A stretch of DNA of 64,000 bases, from the NCBI GenBank assembly GCA_047967505.1, contig CM106538.1, one strand, 5' to 3'. Source of the DNA: Dipteris shenzhenensis. Its lineage: Eukaryota; Polypodiophyta; Polypodiopsida; Gleicheniales. The position numbers were made by a program, and so were the translations under genes. A model generated the notes under the pieces. The model was not told where the DNA came from. It saw only the letters and a program-made list of their open reading frames with translations, and ran no database searches. Shown in pieces: positions 1 to 12,389 of this stretch. How positions within the stretch are numbered: position 1 is the stretch's first letter; each line of letters begins with the position of its first letter.

Positions 1-769
1 TTTCATGAATTGCAAGCTATGCATTTGGATCCGGATTGTTGGGAAGTTGTCTACTATGCACTACAATGGAGATGTTATTGCTAAAACAATCAAAGCTAAT
101 TGCAGATTCTAGTCATGGCAATATAACTTGCGTGATACTTTGAAACAATCAATTTCTGGCCGATCTTGAGACTCTGTCACAGCCTTAAAATCACGAGTCT
201 CTGCAAAATGAAGCCACTTACTAAACTTCTTTTTTGCAACAGTCCCATGAATTTTGCACCCCAACCTTGCCAAATCACCATCTTGCATCCTGCCACAAAC
301 ATAGGATTGCCGTAGCCCAACCGCAAAAAAGTCAAACAATCTGATTTGTGTGCTTGAGGAGACATTGAACCTTTGCCACTGATAGAGCGATGCAACAAGT
401 GATGTATCATGATTCATAGAATGCAAAACCGATGGAGAGGTCGAGGTGCCGGCTCAGCCTTCTTTGTGTTGGTTCTAAATTGTAGTCGAGTTGCTGCAGA
501 GCGTTGGCTTCCAAATCGAAGGGAGATCGAAGGGGTCATGGTGGATTCAGATCGGTGGCAAGCATATGGGTAGAAAGATCAATGCTCTTTGGAGTTAGAA
601 GGGCATGATATGTGCCGGATTTAGGTTCAGACCTTCAAGTTCGAACTTCGAATAGTAGGTAGTGTGTTTTACGCAAGGATCCTCGCAAAACCTACTTGGT
701 ACACTAGAGGCAAAGCCCAATATAAAGGTTTGATACTTTGTTCATGAAAGGTGAAATTTTTTAAATGAT

Positions 770-929
770 GTTATGGTGGCCTTAAGAGTGCACATGCCCA
801 AGGGTACACATGGGGGACATTATCACATCTTTAGAGAATGCTAGAGAATGTTATGGTGGCTTTAAGAGTGCAAATGCCCAAGGCTAGAGAGGGGGGGCAT
901 TTTACATCTTTAAAGAATGCTAGAGAATG
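770..929. repeat. 80-bp tandem duplication
   Basis: Two adjacent copies of an 80-bp unit start at 770 and 850. Both begin 'gttatggtgg' and contain 'aagagtgc(a)(c/a)atgcccaagg' and 'agaatgctagagaatg'. The copies differ at several positions, so the duplication is not recent. No coding potential is evident. Confidence 0.75.
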
Positions 930-1635
930 TTTGATTTTAAAGAATGCTCTAGAATGTTTGAGCAAAACGTCTAGCTTTTTCCACAAACATATCCACTCTA
1001 AGAGGCTCAATACACATATGGTAGTAGAGATGTGGGCAAAGGAGACCTTCAAGTTCCAATTTCATTAGGGGGATCGATGTTTGAGGCAAAAACATACATC
1101 AACGCAACTCTAGAAGTATCAATCGTGAGCAAAAATTGTGAGCAACAACACATGTATCATGTATCATGTTTTGCTACAACAATGCATGAGTTGCCTATTA
1201 TAAAGTATCGTATTTTTAAAAAATAATAGAATATGGGCTTTAATAATAAGGTAATTTCTTTTACATACAAATGTCGTTCACATTCCACAGTAATGCGCGG
1301 GTTATACTTGCTCGAGCCGTTCTTGTGTGATGGGCAACCCCATTGCCATTTCCAAGAATGAGTGAGAGCTCAAGAGAGATTTGGCTATTGAGAGGTGGAG
1401 ATTCTGAGTCCCATCAACAGTGGGGTTTGACGGATCCTTTTTCCTAGCTGTCGATCTCGGGTAGCTTTCATAATAGAAAACATGCTTCGGTCTTTGAACG
1501 GCTCAATTCCAAGCACTCTACAAATCCATCGCGATACACTTAATCTTAGCTATTGATTTCTTTCCCATCGAGATACCCCACATTACAATGGGACACCCCA
1601 CATTAAATGCACGAACCGTTGCCATTAGATTTAAA

Positions 1636-1685
1636 GAAGATCTAACGGCCCACGAACATCGCTGTTTGTAGGCCGTTAGATCTTC
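1636..1685. repeat. Perfect 15-bp inverted repeat (hairpin)
   Basis: The arms at 1,636-1,650 (gaagatctaacggcc) and 1,671-1,685 are exact reverse complements around a 20-nt spacer. A third partial copy of the arm follows near 1,688-1,700 (agatctaacg). It could be a small foldback repeat or the remains of one. No function is assigned. Confidence 0.6.
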
Positions 1686-4600
1686 CATAGATCTAACGCC
1701 TCAACGATGCCGCCAACCTCCCATGCACCTACACGTCGCCACATAACCCATCGACATTGAACACATGGCATTCCGTCGCCATCCGATTTTTGCCATGTCT
1801 CCCCTTGCCATCGGTGGTCAAAAATCAGCAGCGATCGGTGTTCACAGGTCAAAAACTAGTGAAATCAGCTCCAAGCTCCCAGCTTCAAGTTTCCTCCCTT
1901 GAAAACACGTCCCCAAGCGGATTCCCTAAAGTGACTGGTCCCAAAGTGACTCGGGGCGAGTCAGGAGGGAAGGAAGGGGGGGTTCCCTAAGATGTCGTAT
2001 AACGTGGATGGATTTTGGTGAGCCTCAAAGTTCATGCATCTCTGCGTTTGCATGATGACGGTTTTTGGCGATGAGCCCAAACCCCACTGAGCACTCCTAC
2101 CAGGACTGGTCACTGGACTAGTGGGCTTCTCCATCACGGCAGGACAACAGATCGCAGTGAATCTAACACTTCCACAGTAAACGGCCCACGTGAGTGCCCT
2201 CCCTCCCTTGTAAGCTCTATGGGGAACACGACCGGCAGCCTTGAAATTGTACACAGTACTCTAAACGTTACCACCTTACAAGGAAACAAAGGTCGACGTG
2301 ACGCATCTTTGCACTGCACTCCAGCATACTAGCTTGTTTCCACACCTCCACGCGAAAATAATTAAAAGGGACTGCAAAACTCTGCTATCAGCCAAAGAAG
2401 ACGAATCTTAACGTAGAGGTAACTATCAGCAATGCCATTGACAGCTTTTACTCGCGTTTGGGCAGTAGTGACTTTTATGAGAGTTTTCGCGATAAAAACT
2501 TGGGAGAGAGAGAGAGAAAGAAAAGGAAGAAGCGAAACACGAACAGAGAGACGCCAGACTCAGCAGAAAAAGAGAGACTTTTGCAGAACGGATGATGTTT
2601 TGGGCGATCACTTGTACAGATTTTGTTCATCCTTTTCGCTGCTGTGATAATGATCAGCGATAGCGATGGTGGAAGTTGGTGAAGGTGAAAAGCAGAGAGA
2701 AAAGGTGCTCTGAGCGGTGAGCACTGCTGCATGCACCGAACCACGTTTCGGTCTCCACTAATCCATGTCACTGAGGGAGCCATTGTGATAATGACGACGA
2801 CGATGGGAAGAGAAAAAAATATGGGGCGGGCGAGTGAGAGGTCGTTGGATGAGAGATGATCTATAGGGGTTGCGTGGAAGTAGAAGCACGCGAGCAATTG
2901 CTTTTCTTTGAAAGCCTGAGAGACGGAAGAAAATGGGGGATGATGATAACGACGAAGCTGCATCGGAAGGGGACAATGGAAAAGGAAGGGTTAGGTTGTC
3001 AAGCTTTGTCAGGATGAGAGCTCATAGAATCATAGAAATAGTTTGCAATTGTGCTGTGATGAGAGCTTTGCCAGTCTCAAATCCGACCGCTGGGGCAGCT
3101 CAACAAGCTTTTGCTTCATTGTCCATGCTCATGTTTGCCCAGTAGTCTACTAGACAGCATTGCAATCATCTGACATCGCAGTCCCCTGGCTTGACTAAAA
3201 TGCTCATGGCAGGCACTGCCCTCCTGACATGTTTTTTCACTTTGCTAATCAGATTTCTTAAGTGTTATACTCTCCCCATCAAAAGTCTCTAATGATTTGT
3301 TTCGTTTCGTTTTGATAGCCGGTATAGGCACAAACAGTACATACCATACATCTCATGGAATAATTGGTCATGTCTCTATCCTTTATCGCCAATAATTAGT
3401 CATGCCTCTATCCTGCCCCCTCCCTCAAAGTTGCCAATAATTGATCATGCATGTATGTAAGGCACAATTCAGTGTTAGACAACCTACTGTCCCATTATGT
3501 GCCCTTACTCGACAAAGATAGATCAGTCTGAGAACTTAGCTGTCGTTGAACTCTACACAGCTATTGTGAAGACCAGTCCATTTGGACTATGATGTTCTTG
3601 CGTTTGGTCTTTTTGCTGAATCTGCCTACCTTTAAGGAGGCTCTTATCTTTTTCTCCTAGTACCAATTTTGTTGAGTTCCCGCAAAAAGAAAAACAAAGA
3701 GAGATCAACCATCCCATCGACTGTCCCATTATGTGCCCCTACTCAATGAATGGAGGATTTAAGAGAGAGCATCAACATCTGCATGGCTTTTACTCAATTT
3801 AAATACCGAGTAACAGTGCACTACTTATTGTTATCCCCTATGAATGGCTTAGTCAAGATTAGGAGCTTGGAATTGAATTATACATCACTTTGACATCAAC
3901 TGTGGATTGTTTAAACCCTCGCCTGATCAAGACTTCCATACATGGCGTTGTCAAAGCTGAGAATGGAATTAGATTTCACTTCAACGGTGGATGGTTAAAC
4001 CCTCTTTCTAGATCTTTCTGATAATTGGCCCAGTACAGTGTACGGCAGTCGGTAAGTTTGGATAAATATGGCTCAATAATGGCATGACTAATTAGTATGT
4101 ACTTCAGTTGACAAAAAATGAATGGTTAAACTCGTGCCCAGAGTTTTATTTGGCCCATCCCCAACACCGTTCCGAGAGGCAATCCTACATTGCACTGCTG
4201 AAAACCCAGAAGCATTTGAAAGGCACCCCTCGAATCTACTTGGCCCTTCTCCCAACATTGTACCCTCGGAGTTATGACTATACTCACAGCTGATATGCAC
4301 GCACACACCGCCAGGAATGGTCCCCGAGTTCAGACTTTACCATTCTTATACCCTTCGTCTCTTGATTCTGCACTTGTGTTTACAAGAACCCCTTTCCACA
4401 GCTTCCATTCCCCGGACTTTAGTTTCCCCTCGGACCCCTCCTCCAAACATTTTATATTGCATTGTTGATTTTTCCACCTCATTTCCCAGAATCTCAGTGT
4501 TCACCTATATACACATACATTGAGAGGAACCCAAGAAGCTTCGCATCACTAGCCACTCAAACTCCTAGGCTGCATTCCTGTTCCATACAGGTACACAATT

Positions 4601-5150
4601 AGAGGAACCAGAAAACTCTCCATAAGGCAGTTAGATTCCTCCAGAATCCAGGCTCCCAGCACTATCGAGCTCTATACAAGTTCTAGGGAATTGCTCCTTC
4701 TGTTTGTTCTGAATTTGATGCACATTCACAAAACTTTAGTCCTGACGATCGCAGTTCCTGTTTCCACTTCAACTAAGGCGCTTCTGCTTGATATGTGATG
4801 TAATGGAAAGCAATGTGAACTGGGACCTGACCTATATCGACTGTCGCTGAATAGTATCTTCGTAAGCATTCAAAACATCATTGTGTCGATCTTCGAACTG
4901 CATCGCTAGTTGGTAGCAATCTAGTGCAGAATTATGTATCCTCTACTCATTGTAGGCCACGCGCTCCTAGAAACTAGACAAATTGTCAGCATCGATCACA
5001 ATTTACATTCGTTTTCCAGCCTTCATCCATATTAATGCATGCGTCGCCTCCATCCGGAAGAGCGAGGATTAGATTTGCCAAGCTATTCTATATGTACGAA
5101 TCGGTGAAACTGCGCTGGGGGTCTCGTGCTACTGTCTGCGCATCTTGGGG

Positions 5151-5158
5151 TATATAAA
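5151..5158 (+). promoter_or_regulatory. TATA box of the EPFL gene
   Basis: The octamer tatataaa sits about 220 bp upstream of the EPFL start codon, in a stretch with no competing feature. This implies a 5' UTR of roughly 190 nt. It is the best TATA-like motif upstream of the gene, but transcription start data are lacking. Confidence 0.5.
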
Positions 5159-5379
5159 CTTCATCAAATTCCTGCCATACAAGTCTTCAATGACTAAATG
5201 CGCGGGACTTAATGTTACAGCCCGAGTTTCCTAAATGCGCGGTAGAACCATGTTGTGCTAATAAGCCTTGCGGGTTTTGTAGGTGCAAATTTTTCATCAC
5301 ATTCTACGTGAAGCGGTCCCTTCAAATTCGGATCGCAGCAATACATATTTTTTGGAAAATTCGGACTCTGCAGTTTAGG

Positions 5380-6010
5380 ATGGGAATACGATTCTGTGTC
5401 CTTCTGTTATTGTGGGGAGTAGCTGCTAAAGTAAATGGTATCATCGCGTTTTCACCTTCAGGTAAGCGCCGACCTTATATTGCCCTCAAACTTCAATCCC
5501 TGGCGATCATTTTACACGCTTTCATGCGAATTTTAGTTATATGGAAGGTAATTGTTCACTTAGTTGTGGATTTCATTCATACAGAAGATGGTCCTCCCGA
5601 CATCTCTTTTGCGCCGATCAACGTAAGTCTCATAACTTTCTGCTCAATGTAGCGATTGATAATAGGATGACGCCTGTTTTCTGTATGTCCCAGTAGTGCT
5701 GTGCTAAGCCTGCCTAGCGTATCAACATGTCTTTCAGTTTAAAGCTTACGAATATAGAGTCAGTGCACAAGGAGGCTTCAGAGCGCTCGAGGCGTCGAAG
5801 ATTGGATCGAAACCACCTGCTTGTCACAGTAGATGTGAAGGTTGCATTCCTTGCAAACCTATTGAAATTACTGTGCCACCAGGAAAAGGAAAGGTGAAAG
5901 TCGTCTCATCTCCAGACAGCAGTCGCACGACCAGAAGCTCACTGAATGATGCGCCTTACAAGAGTTTAGCCTGGAGATGCCAGTGCAAGGGCAAGTATTA
6001 TAATCCCTGA
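5380..6010 (+). CDS. EPIDERMAL PATTERNING FACTOR-like secreted peptide (three exons)
   Basis: Three exons are supported: 5,380-5,461, 5,585-5,622 and 5,738-6,010. Both introns have GTAAG donors and CAG acceptors, and the phases join cleanly into a 130-residue protein. Residues 1-20 form a hydrophobic signal peptide (MGIRFCVLLLLWGVAAKVNG). The mature C-terminal domain starts with IGSKPPAC. It has six cysteines, spaced C-x3-C-x2-C-x2-C, then a 41-residue loop, then W-R-C-Q-C, and ends in YYNP. This is the EPF/EPFL knottin-like scaffold. Known members are processed in the secretory pathway and bind ERECTA-family receptor kinases, with TMM as co-receptor, to control stomatal spacing or growth. 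The six-cysteine pattern and the PPG..PYK..AWRC context fit the EPFL1-6 side better than EPF1/2 or STOMAGEN, but I cannot assign an orthologue. The frame is intact and the exons are short, so simple ORF scanning misses the mature peptide. Confidence 0.93.
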
Positions 6011-6162
6011 TCAGCCGCGGCGGTAAGATTGGCAGAAACTACCAGAGCAAGGAATAGGTTCTACGACCCGCAAAGATGACAATCGATGCGCTGTGCAGCA
6101 TGCTCGCTGTATATAAGCATAACACAGAGAATATATATATTGGGAGGTGCAAAGTCATGTGA

Positions 6163-6168
6163 AATAAA
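6163..6168 (+). terminator. Putative polyadenylation signal of the EPFL gene
   Basis: A canonical AATAAA lies about 150 nt after the EPFL stop codon. It is the first such hexamer downstream and precedes the LINE fragment that begins near 6,477. Confidence 0.45.
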
Positions 6169-6476
6169 CTCCGGCTGACGTTACTGATACGTTCACCACT
6201 TAGTCACGTAATATGTGGGTTGCGATTCGAAGGCAGGACAATTTTAATCGACGCTTTGTTGCGCAGTATATATTTATCTCTACTCATCGATTGACTCTCT
6301 TCGTATCCGTGCATAACTTGTCAGCTCCTCGATGCCAGCTGCATGTATTTCGTTCTACAGTAATAATTGCAAGCCCGTGGAAATTCACCACGCGAATGAA
6401 TCGCTCCCGCGGTGAGAGAGAGAGAGAACGATCTGTATCTATGTATCTATGGAGAGAGAACAGAAAGACAAAATTT

Positions 6477-7345
6477 CCCCCCCTATTAATGCTTGAAAAA
6501 GCTTCCAAAGGTAAGTACAAGAGAAACAACTCGCATATACAGAACTCAGCTTGTCTCACGAAGAACCCACTAGGGAATCTTCGGAACTTTGGACTAACAA
6601 CCAAGATGGTCTTCTATATATCCACCAGATATACCCCACACACGGTGTAGAAGATATACCCCTCTAGGCCAAGCTTGCATAATCGCTCCCATCTTTTGAC
6701 ATTCACTCTTGATCTTGGGTACCGCACTCCCAAATGGCACGCAAGGTAAAGATAATGTCCTACTAGATGGCAACAAGGGTGATCTGTTGACCTCTCATCA
6801 CCTAACTACACCCTGTGACCCATATGTTCCAGGCAATGAGGCTGGATATTGTCTCCCAAAACTATCGTCTGGTGAGGGCATTGGGCGGGCCCCGTACATG
6901 GAGAGGTGGCAATGCATCATCAGTCTCTATCCAGAAGATTTGCTGGCCATGGACCATGTATACTGGCAAGACTAAGTCAATCGAGAAGGCACGCCCTCCC
7001 TCCGTGAACCATGAGACCATCCCCCAAGTAAAGTCTTGTTGTTTCCGTGCGTGTGAAAGGCCGCCAACCAAATCCTTTGAGGTATAGGACATCCTCATAG
7101 GCAATGGAGAAGACTTCCTCTCTGCAGCAAAAGCATCTACCATGTACATGCATCTGCTCGAACCGAGGGCTGATAGGCAGTCCCCCATGGGCCAACAACC
7201 AAAAGAAATAGGAGATCTTCCGTGGTCTCATGCTAGACCAAAGACGAGGCCAGAACCGAGAGATGACCTCTTGAGGAACCTCTTGCTCGACCTAGTAGCG
7301 CTCTCTGAGTGCCGAAGCAGCAACCTCTCAGCTATCTCTAGCTAA
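6477..7345 (-). mobile_element. 5'-truncated LINE fragment, 3' end of family A
   Basis: On the minus strand this encodes remnants of the C-terminal zinc-binding region that follows LINE reverse transcriptase (ISYFFWLLAHGGLPI, about 7,231-7,180), broken by frameshifts. Its 3' end reads CAAGCATTAATAG followed by a G run, i.e. the C run at 6,477-6,483 on the plus strand. The same CATTAATAG end occurs in the LINE at 7,903-12,370 and the one at 36,720-38,424, so all three belong to one family. It lies just downstream of the EPFL gene. Confidence 0.75.
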
Positions 7346-7384
7346 AGATGACGGTCGATGCAAGTCATGTACGAGAAAGAGGGC

Positions 7385-7902
7385 AACTTTTCTACCCTGC
7401 TCATAGCCATTTATTTGGATGATTTTTGTGTGTATTCTACACACACTAATCATCTTGACTTTCTCAAAAAAGTCTTTCAGAGATGTAGGCAAGCATGCAT
7501 TTTCCTAAACCTCGCCAAGAGTGTATTCTGTGTCTGAGTTGTCATTGCACAAGATGGTTCGCACTGAGACAAGAAAAATTCATGCTATTTACAAATGCTA
7601 GATCCTAAGAATCTAACTCAATTGTGTTCTTTTGTGGGCTTTATCAGTTTTTACAGGCGTTTTATCAAGGATTTTTCCAAGATTGTAGCTCCATTATCTG
7701 AATGAACTAGAACGAATGCCAAGTTTGTATGGAATTCTTAGTTATCTATTGTCTTCCATGACTTGAAAGCTGAGCTACAACTACACCCATTTCATGGCAG
7801 CCTAGATGGGATGTCATTTTCCATGTGCATGTTGATGCTTCTAAATATGCATTTGGCACTATATTAGCTCAACCAGATGGTTGGTTGGATTATCCAGTGT
7901 AC
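7385..7902 (+). pseudogene. Ty3/gypsy reverse transcriptase fragment
   Basis: Translation gives YLDDFCVYSTHTNHLDFL, the YxDD active-site region of gypsy RT, and then [18 protein letters not shown], the conserved segment at the end of the RT thumb. The start of RNase H (AQPDGWLDYPVY) follows. Several stops interrupt the frame. The sequence breaks off where the poly(A) end of the minus-strand LINE begins. A later part of the same type of element appears at about 12,390-12,902, so the LINE probably landed in this gypsy copy. Confidence 0.82.
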
Positions 7903-8197
7903 TTTTTTTTTTTGGCAAAGAAAAGAACCTTCTATTAATGCTTGAAAGACCACACAAAACAGCAGCCCCGAAGGTGCTGAGTATGGAAAGAACTGGAAAA
8001 AGTCTGAAAGAAAAAACCAGCCTATTCCAGACAAACTTAGCTCACTATCTTTAGTACGAGGGCTAACGGCCAAGTGGGGGGACTATACACCTAGCAAATC
8101 CCTCACGAAGTGAATATGTAAAACTCTCCTGTAGTCTAAGCCTTGCAGAATCGAGCATGCTTGCGACAAATTCCCTAGAGCATGGGGTCTCACGCTT

Positions 8198-8854
8198 TTA
8201 GGTGGAGTGGAGGATGTAGATGATATCCTGTTCGATGGCAACCAAGGTAATCGAGAGTGGAGCCAAATGCTCACCCATTACCAGGCTGTAGCAAGCAACC
8301 CAAATGTTCCACACTGTGATACTGGCTACTACCTCCCATACATTGTCCTCCGGAGGAGAATGAGGAATGAGGCTATCAGGAGGGACCGCCTCATGGAACT
8401 CTATCCTCTGAATGCTCTTACCCTGTATCCACCGGTAAGCTAGGGAGACCTCATCAATCCAGAACGTGTGTCCTCCCTTAGTCAACAAGGCCACCATGTA
8501 GTCCCTCTGAAGGCTTTGCATACGGGTCATAATCCTGAGGGCTCCCATCCAAATCCTCGTTGTGCTATGACAGCTCTAGAGGTAGTGAGGGATCATCTCC
8601 AAAAAACCTGCAGAGCAACAATGACACTGCCCCTCCACCTGCATCTACTCCAGCCATAGGCTAATGGGCAAGCCTACATGGGCGGCCAGCCAAAAGAAGT
8701 AGGATATCTTCTTTAGCAGCAGAGGGAGCGTAACGCAGTCCTCCATGTAGCTCGATGATGATAACCACATCCAAAACCTAGAACGGACCTCTTGGGGCGA
8801 TCTCTGGGCCACCCAATGCCTCTCCCTCAGAGGGGTCCAAGTCAAAGAGTCCAT
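8198..8854 (-). pseudogene. LINE zinc-binding region and C-terminal tail
   Basis: Minus-strand reading gives ISYFFWLAAHVGLPI, typical of the reverse-transcriptase zinc-binding region (zf-RVT) of plant LINEs. Then, in another frame, it gives DEVSLAYRW and SVWNIWVACYSLVMGEHL-like text. The LINE at 36,720-38,424 encodes closely matching segments (TYFFWLAAHGGLP, DEVSLGYR), which confirms the family. Frameshifts separate the pieces. Confidence 0.75.
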
Positions 8855-10189
8855 CTATAGCCTCCTGCCAATGTGTGTGGTGTAGGAGAAGAAGGGCACC
8901 TTGTCCACCTACTCAGCAAGGCCGCCCCTGGAAGGCCAGAACCACTCTCTCCGATCCCACTGGACCTCCCTCAAGGGACCCCCAAAGCCAGAGGCACCAT
9001 CTTGGGGCATCCTACTCTAGGATACTGGGAGGATCAATGTGCCACTACTTCCACAAACGTCCCACCACTCTGATTATCTACCAATGAATCCCATCCATCT
9101 CTGGGTCTCTCGCAGTGAGTGCCTGGAGTAGGCCTCCAAGTCCTACATCGAAAAAACTAGGCCGCGTGCTGCCTCACTGCATCACTATCCTCAAGGGGAC
9201 ACCAGTCCGAGAAAACTAAGTCAACCATTTGTTGCCCATCCACACGCGAAGTCCCTCCCACTAGGACTCAGGGATGGCTAGGCCAATCTCTCTCATTTGC
9301 TACCCTGCCCCTTGCAAATGTGCTAAGGTGCCAAGCCTTGCCTCTACCTCCATGGGTAATCTTCTCCATCTGCCAAAGGATCCGGCCGGTCCAATTTCCA
9401 ACTGTGCCCAACCAATGTGATTCTGCTGCCCGAGCATACGCCCATCCTAATCCCTGATCTTCGAGTGCCAAATAAGGGCTTGATGCTTGAACTCCTCTCT
9501 ACAGTTTGAGCATGAATGAGGCCCCTTGCTAATATCTACCTAACCCTATGGAGGATCCTCATCAAGGGGAAACCCTTTCCCTTAAGGGAGGCCTATGAGA
9601 TGATCCATTTGTGTGAATGCTACCACTGCCCCCAGTGCGTGTAGTGTTCCTGAGAAACCCTCGTTGCTGTAAGAGGAGCTTCCAAGGCTCTACACCTAGG
9701 GTGAGACTACAGACAACCAACTTGCTCAAGAGGGCTCTTGTCTACATCTCCGGATCAATGATACCCAAACCTCCCAATGTATGTGGCATGATCATCGTCT
9801 GCTAAGCGACCCGGGCTCTAGTATTCCTCGTGCCATCTGTTCCTACCCAAAGGAAGTTTTGAACCAATCAACCGTCAGAGCTGCCCAATGCACCCTCTGT
9901 GAAAACACTAGCAAGAGGCGATATACCAGACCGTGGCAAGAAGGACCTGGTTTGCCACTAAGGCATGGCCCGCTAGGGAGAGTTTGGCTGAGCTCTAGTA
10001 GAGAAGCTTGCACCAAACACTCTCGAGGACCGGGGTGATGTGTTGCTCTGCCGTAATATCGATACCCACCTAGCATCCGAGGTATCTCGCTGTTTGGCCC
10101 TGCAGTATCTAGCGGAAGCCAAAGTCACTCCCCCACTCTTGAATCTCCCGTGTCTCCTCAAATCTTGTGAAGAAACCTATGGATTTTGT

Positions 10190-11060
10190 CTAGTTGATCC
10201 ACACACCCAAGGACTCACAATAGATAGCCAGGGCTCCCTTGACTCTCTCCAAGCTCGTGGTGGTGCCCTCTACATATAAGGACATGTCATCTACATTAAA
10301 GTCTAGCAGCTCCTCCTCCTGTCTGATTGGGAGCCTCAACCCTGTGAGGCCCACCACCAATGATCTCAAGTAGTAGCCCAAAGCCTCTGCCACAAACAAG
10401 AAGAGGAAGGGATCAAGGGGGTAGCCCTAGCAGACCAAGCGAGAGTGAGGGCCTTGCCTCTATGTCCACTAATAAGCATCTGACTAGAGCTCCTCACATA
10501 AAGCACAACAACTCCTCTGATCCATCTGTCTGAGAATCCCAATCTCAGCATAGTACCCTCCAAGAAAGACCACTCCACCTTGTCGTAAGCCTTCTCAAAA
10601 TCCAAGATAAAAAAATCTAATGGCTGTGACTCCTCCCTAGACCAATCCAATGCCTCACAAAATGTGAAGATGATGTCTAGGATGCTGCGCTCCAGCACGA
10701 ACCTTGTTTGTGTGTCATGGATGATGTTAGTAAGATGGGGCTGTAACCGCAAACTCAAGACCTTGGAGAGGATATTGTATGTAGTATCAAGCAAAGTGAT
10801 CGATCCACACTACCGGATGTATGACCTATCTCCCCCTTTTGGGATCAAACAAATCCACCCCTTGCTCAGGGACAGAGAAAGGGAGTTCATGTCGAAGATC
10901 TCCTAGCAGGCTATGCCTCACGGGGTGGAGATGATCTCCCACAAGTTCTGGAAGAAGGCTGGAGTTAATCCATCCTCAGTAGGACACTTCTGGGTCAGGA
11001 GATCCTTGAGGGCTTTCCAAAGCTCCTCATCTGTGAAAGGATCCTCTAGACTCCTTCACA
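10190..11060 (-). pseudogene. LINE reverse transcriptase
   Basis: The minus strand encodes the usual order of LINE RT motifs. First comes DEELWKALKDLLTQKCPTED, the RT entry motif. Next are SLLDTTYNILSKVL-type text and TRFVLERSILDIIFTF. Motif A reads FILDFEKAYDKVEWSFLE. A degenerate motif C reads FNVDDMSLYV, where FADD is usual. The catalytic Asp of motif A is present; motif C keeps both Asp residues but in a changed context. Stops and shifts lie between the segments, so the enzyme is not functional. Confidence 0.85.
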
Positions 11061-12054
11061 AATCTTGCGAGACTACCATCGGAACGTGATCCCAAACTAA
11101 CTCACGAGTCACAAGATAAGTTGGAGTCATCCTCTTTGTTTGAAAGAGCTAGTTGTAAAAACTTGTGGTCAGGTCTAAAATCTCCTACGGATTTGGTACC
11201 CTACAGATCCCGTGAATGCTGCAACAATTGTGTGCCTGTCGATCGAGGCCTAGTGGTCTGAAAGAACTACTTCGTCATCCTGTCCCCTTGCTGTACCCAC
11301 GAAGCTCAAGAGGAGTGATAGGAGAACTGAGCCTATCGAATCTTCTTGTCCTAAAGCTTAAGGCGTGCGCTCTCAAGCCTGCCACTAAGCCACTGGGATC
11401 CTAGGTCCTGCTCCCTGAGCCTCTCTATGGAGGTGAGGTCTCTTTATAGTGCTCACTCATGGTCCTGAAGGGCCCTCCTCTGTCTAAGGTCATGAGCCTA
11501 CAACTCCTCACTGCTCCTCTAGATTGCATTGGCCACCCACAAATCCTAGACCTTGCAAGGTGCCGTCTCTAACTGTTGCCAAATCTCTGTCATGACTTAT
11601 TGAACCTCCCCGTCCTGTAGGAGGTCTTGTGGATGCGGTCCCCCTTTTGGGAAAGACCTCAGTGGGGCTACTCTAAGTGGAGTACTACTAGAGAGTGGTA
11701 TGACACTGTGGTGCCTTCTAGAATCCCAGTAGAGCCACCTCTGTTCAGTCCCCAACGTAGAAGCGGTCTAGCCTCTTAAGCAGTCCATCATGTCTCCTCC
11801 ATTCGAAAGAGAAGAGGAGGCTGCCAGGTATTCTGCTAAACTCTGGCTCTTGCCACCACAGGTCTCTGCCACCACCAGTGATCATGGAGATGAACTGCTC
11901 CCAAGTGCTCCGCTCTACCTGCTAGAATCTTAGAGAAGGAGGCACCGCCCATCTTGTCCTCCCCAAACTCCAGGTTGTTGAAGTCCTCTCCAACAATCCA
12001 GGAGTCTACATTCGGAAGACACTCTGTCAGCCTCCTCTAAAAAGTCGGATGGCG

Positions 12055-12360
12055 CTATCTGCACGCTGGGGCATACACATTTAGGATCCCAATCCTAGAC
12101 TCTCCGATCCTAACTCCCATCCAAATTGCCCATCCTGGGATAAGCTTGCCTTTATCATAAACCTTTGGAGCCACTGTCTGTGAGACCGAGATGTAGACCC
12201 CTCCACTCTGTCCTACTACAGGGGACCACATCTCCGAGTGTCTCCCCGGGAGGAGGTGGTGTTTTCGTCTAATGTATAATGCTGAGAACATATGCTGCTA
12301 AATCAAAAGGATGTGCACTTTCCACCCTACTGCTGCCCTTTGTAGCTCTTGCCAAAGGAT
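12055..12360 (-). pseudogene. LINE apurinic-like endonuclease fragment
   Basis: The minus strand encodes GGVYISVSQTVAP followed by GILNVYAPA, a signature of the endonuclease/exonuclease/phosphatase fold in plant LINEs. The upstream residues WKVHILLIQQH match the usual start of that domain. Only its first half is clear. The rest, toward 11,100, is too degenerate to assign. Confidence 0.75.
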
Positions 12361-12389
12361 TGAATGTAGGGGTCATTATTGAGCTTCCA

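Larger units (their letters stand above)
1..5150. other. Intergenic region with no supported gene
   Basis: I see no conserved protein, RNA gene or complete transposon in this stretch. It contains short unconserved open frames, a (GA)-rich purine tract near 2,500-2,545, and repeated phrases such as the 'aataattggtcatg' type around 3,360-3,450. The tandem repeat at 770-929 and the hairpin at 1,636-1,685 are listed separately. The part next to the EPFL gene (about 4,500-5,150) probably includes its promoter. Confidence 0.5.
7903..12370 (-). mobile_element. LINE retrotransposon, family A, decayed
   Basis: A non-LTR element on the minus strand. From its 5' to 3' end it shows an endonuclease part (about 12,360-12,055), reverse transcriptase (about 11,060-10,190), the zinc-binding region (8,854-8,645) and a C-terminal tail (8,548-8,198). 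The 3' end is CATTAATAGAAGGTTC followed shortly by a run of A, seen as the T run near 7,903-7,913. The N-terminal ORF1 is absent, so the copy is 5' truncated. All domains contain frameshifts and stops. It sits between two gypsy pieces (7,385-7,902 and 12,390-12,902). The RNase H part expected between those pieces is missing, so a deletion accompanied or followed the insertion. I found no clear target-site duplication. Confidence 0.85.

Noticed and set aside
2475-2963. 162-residue minus-strand open frame
   Set aside because: Low-complexity Ser/Leu/Phe composition from a (GA)-rich tract, with no conserved motif.
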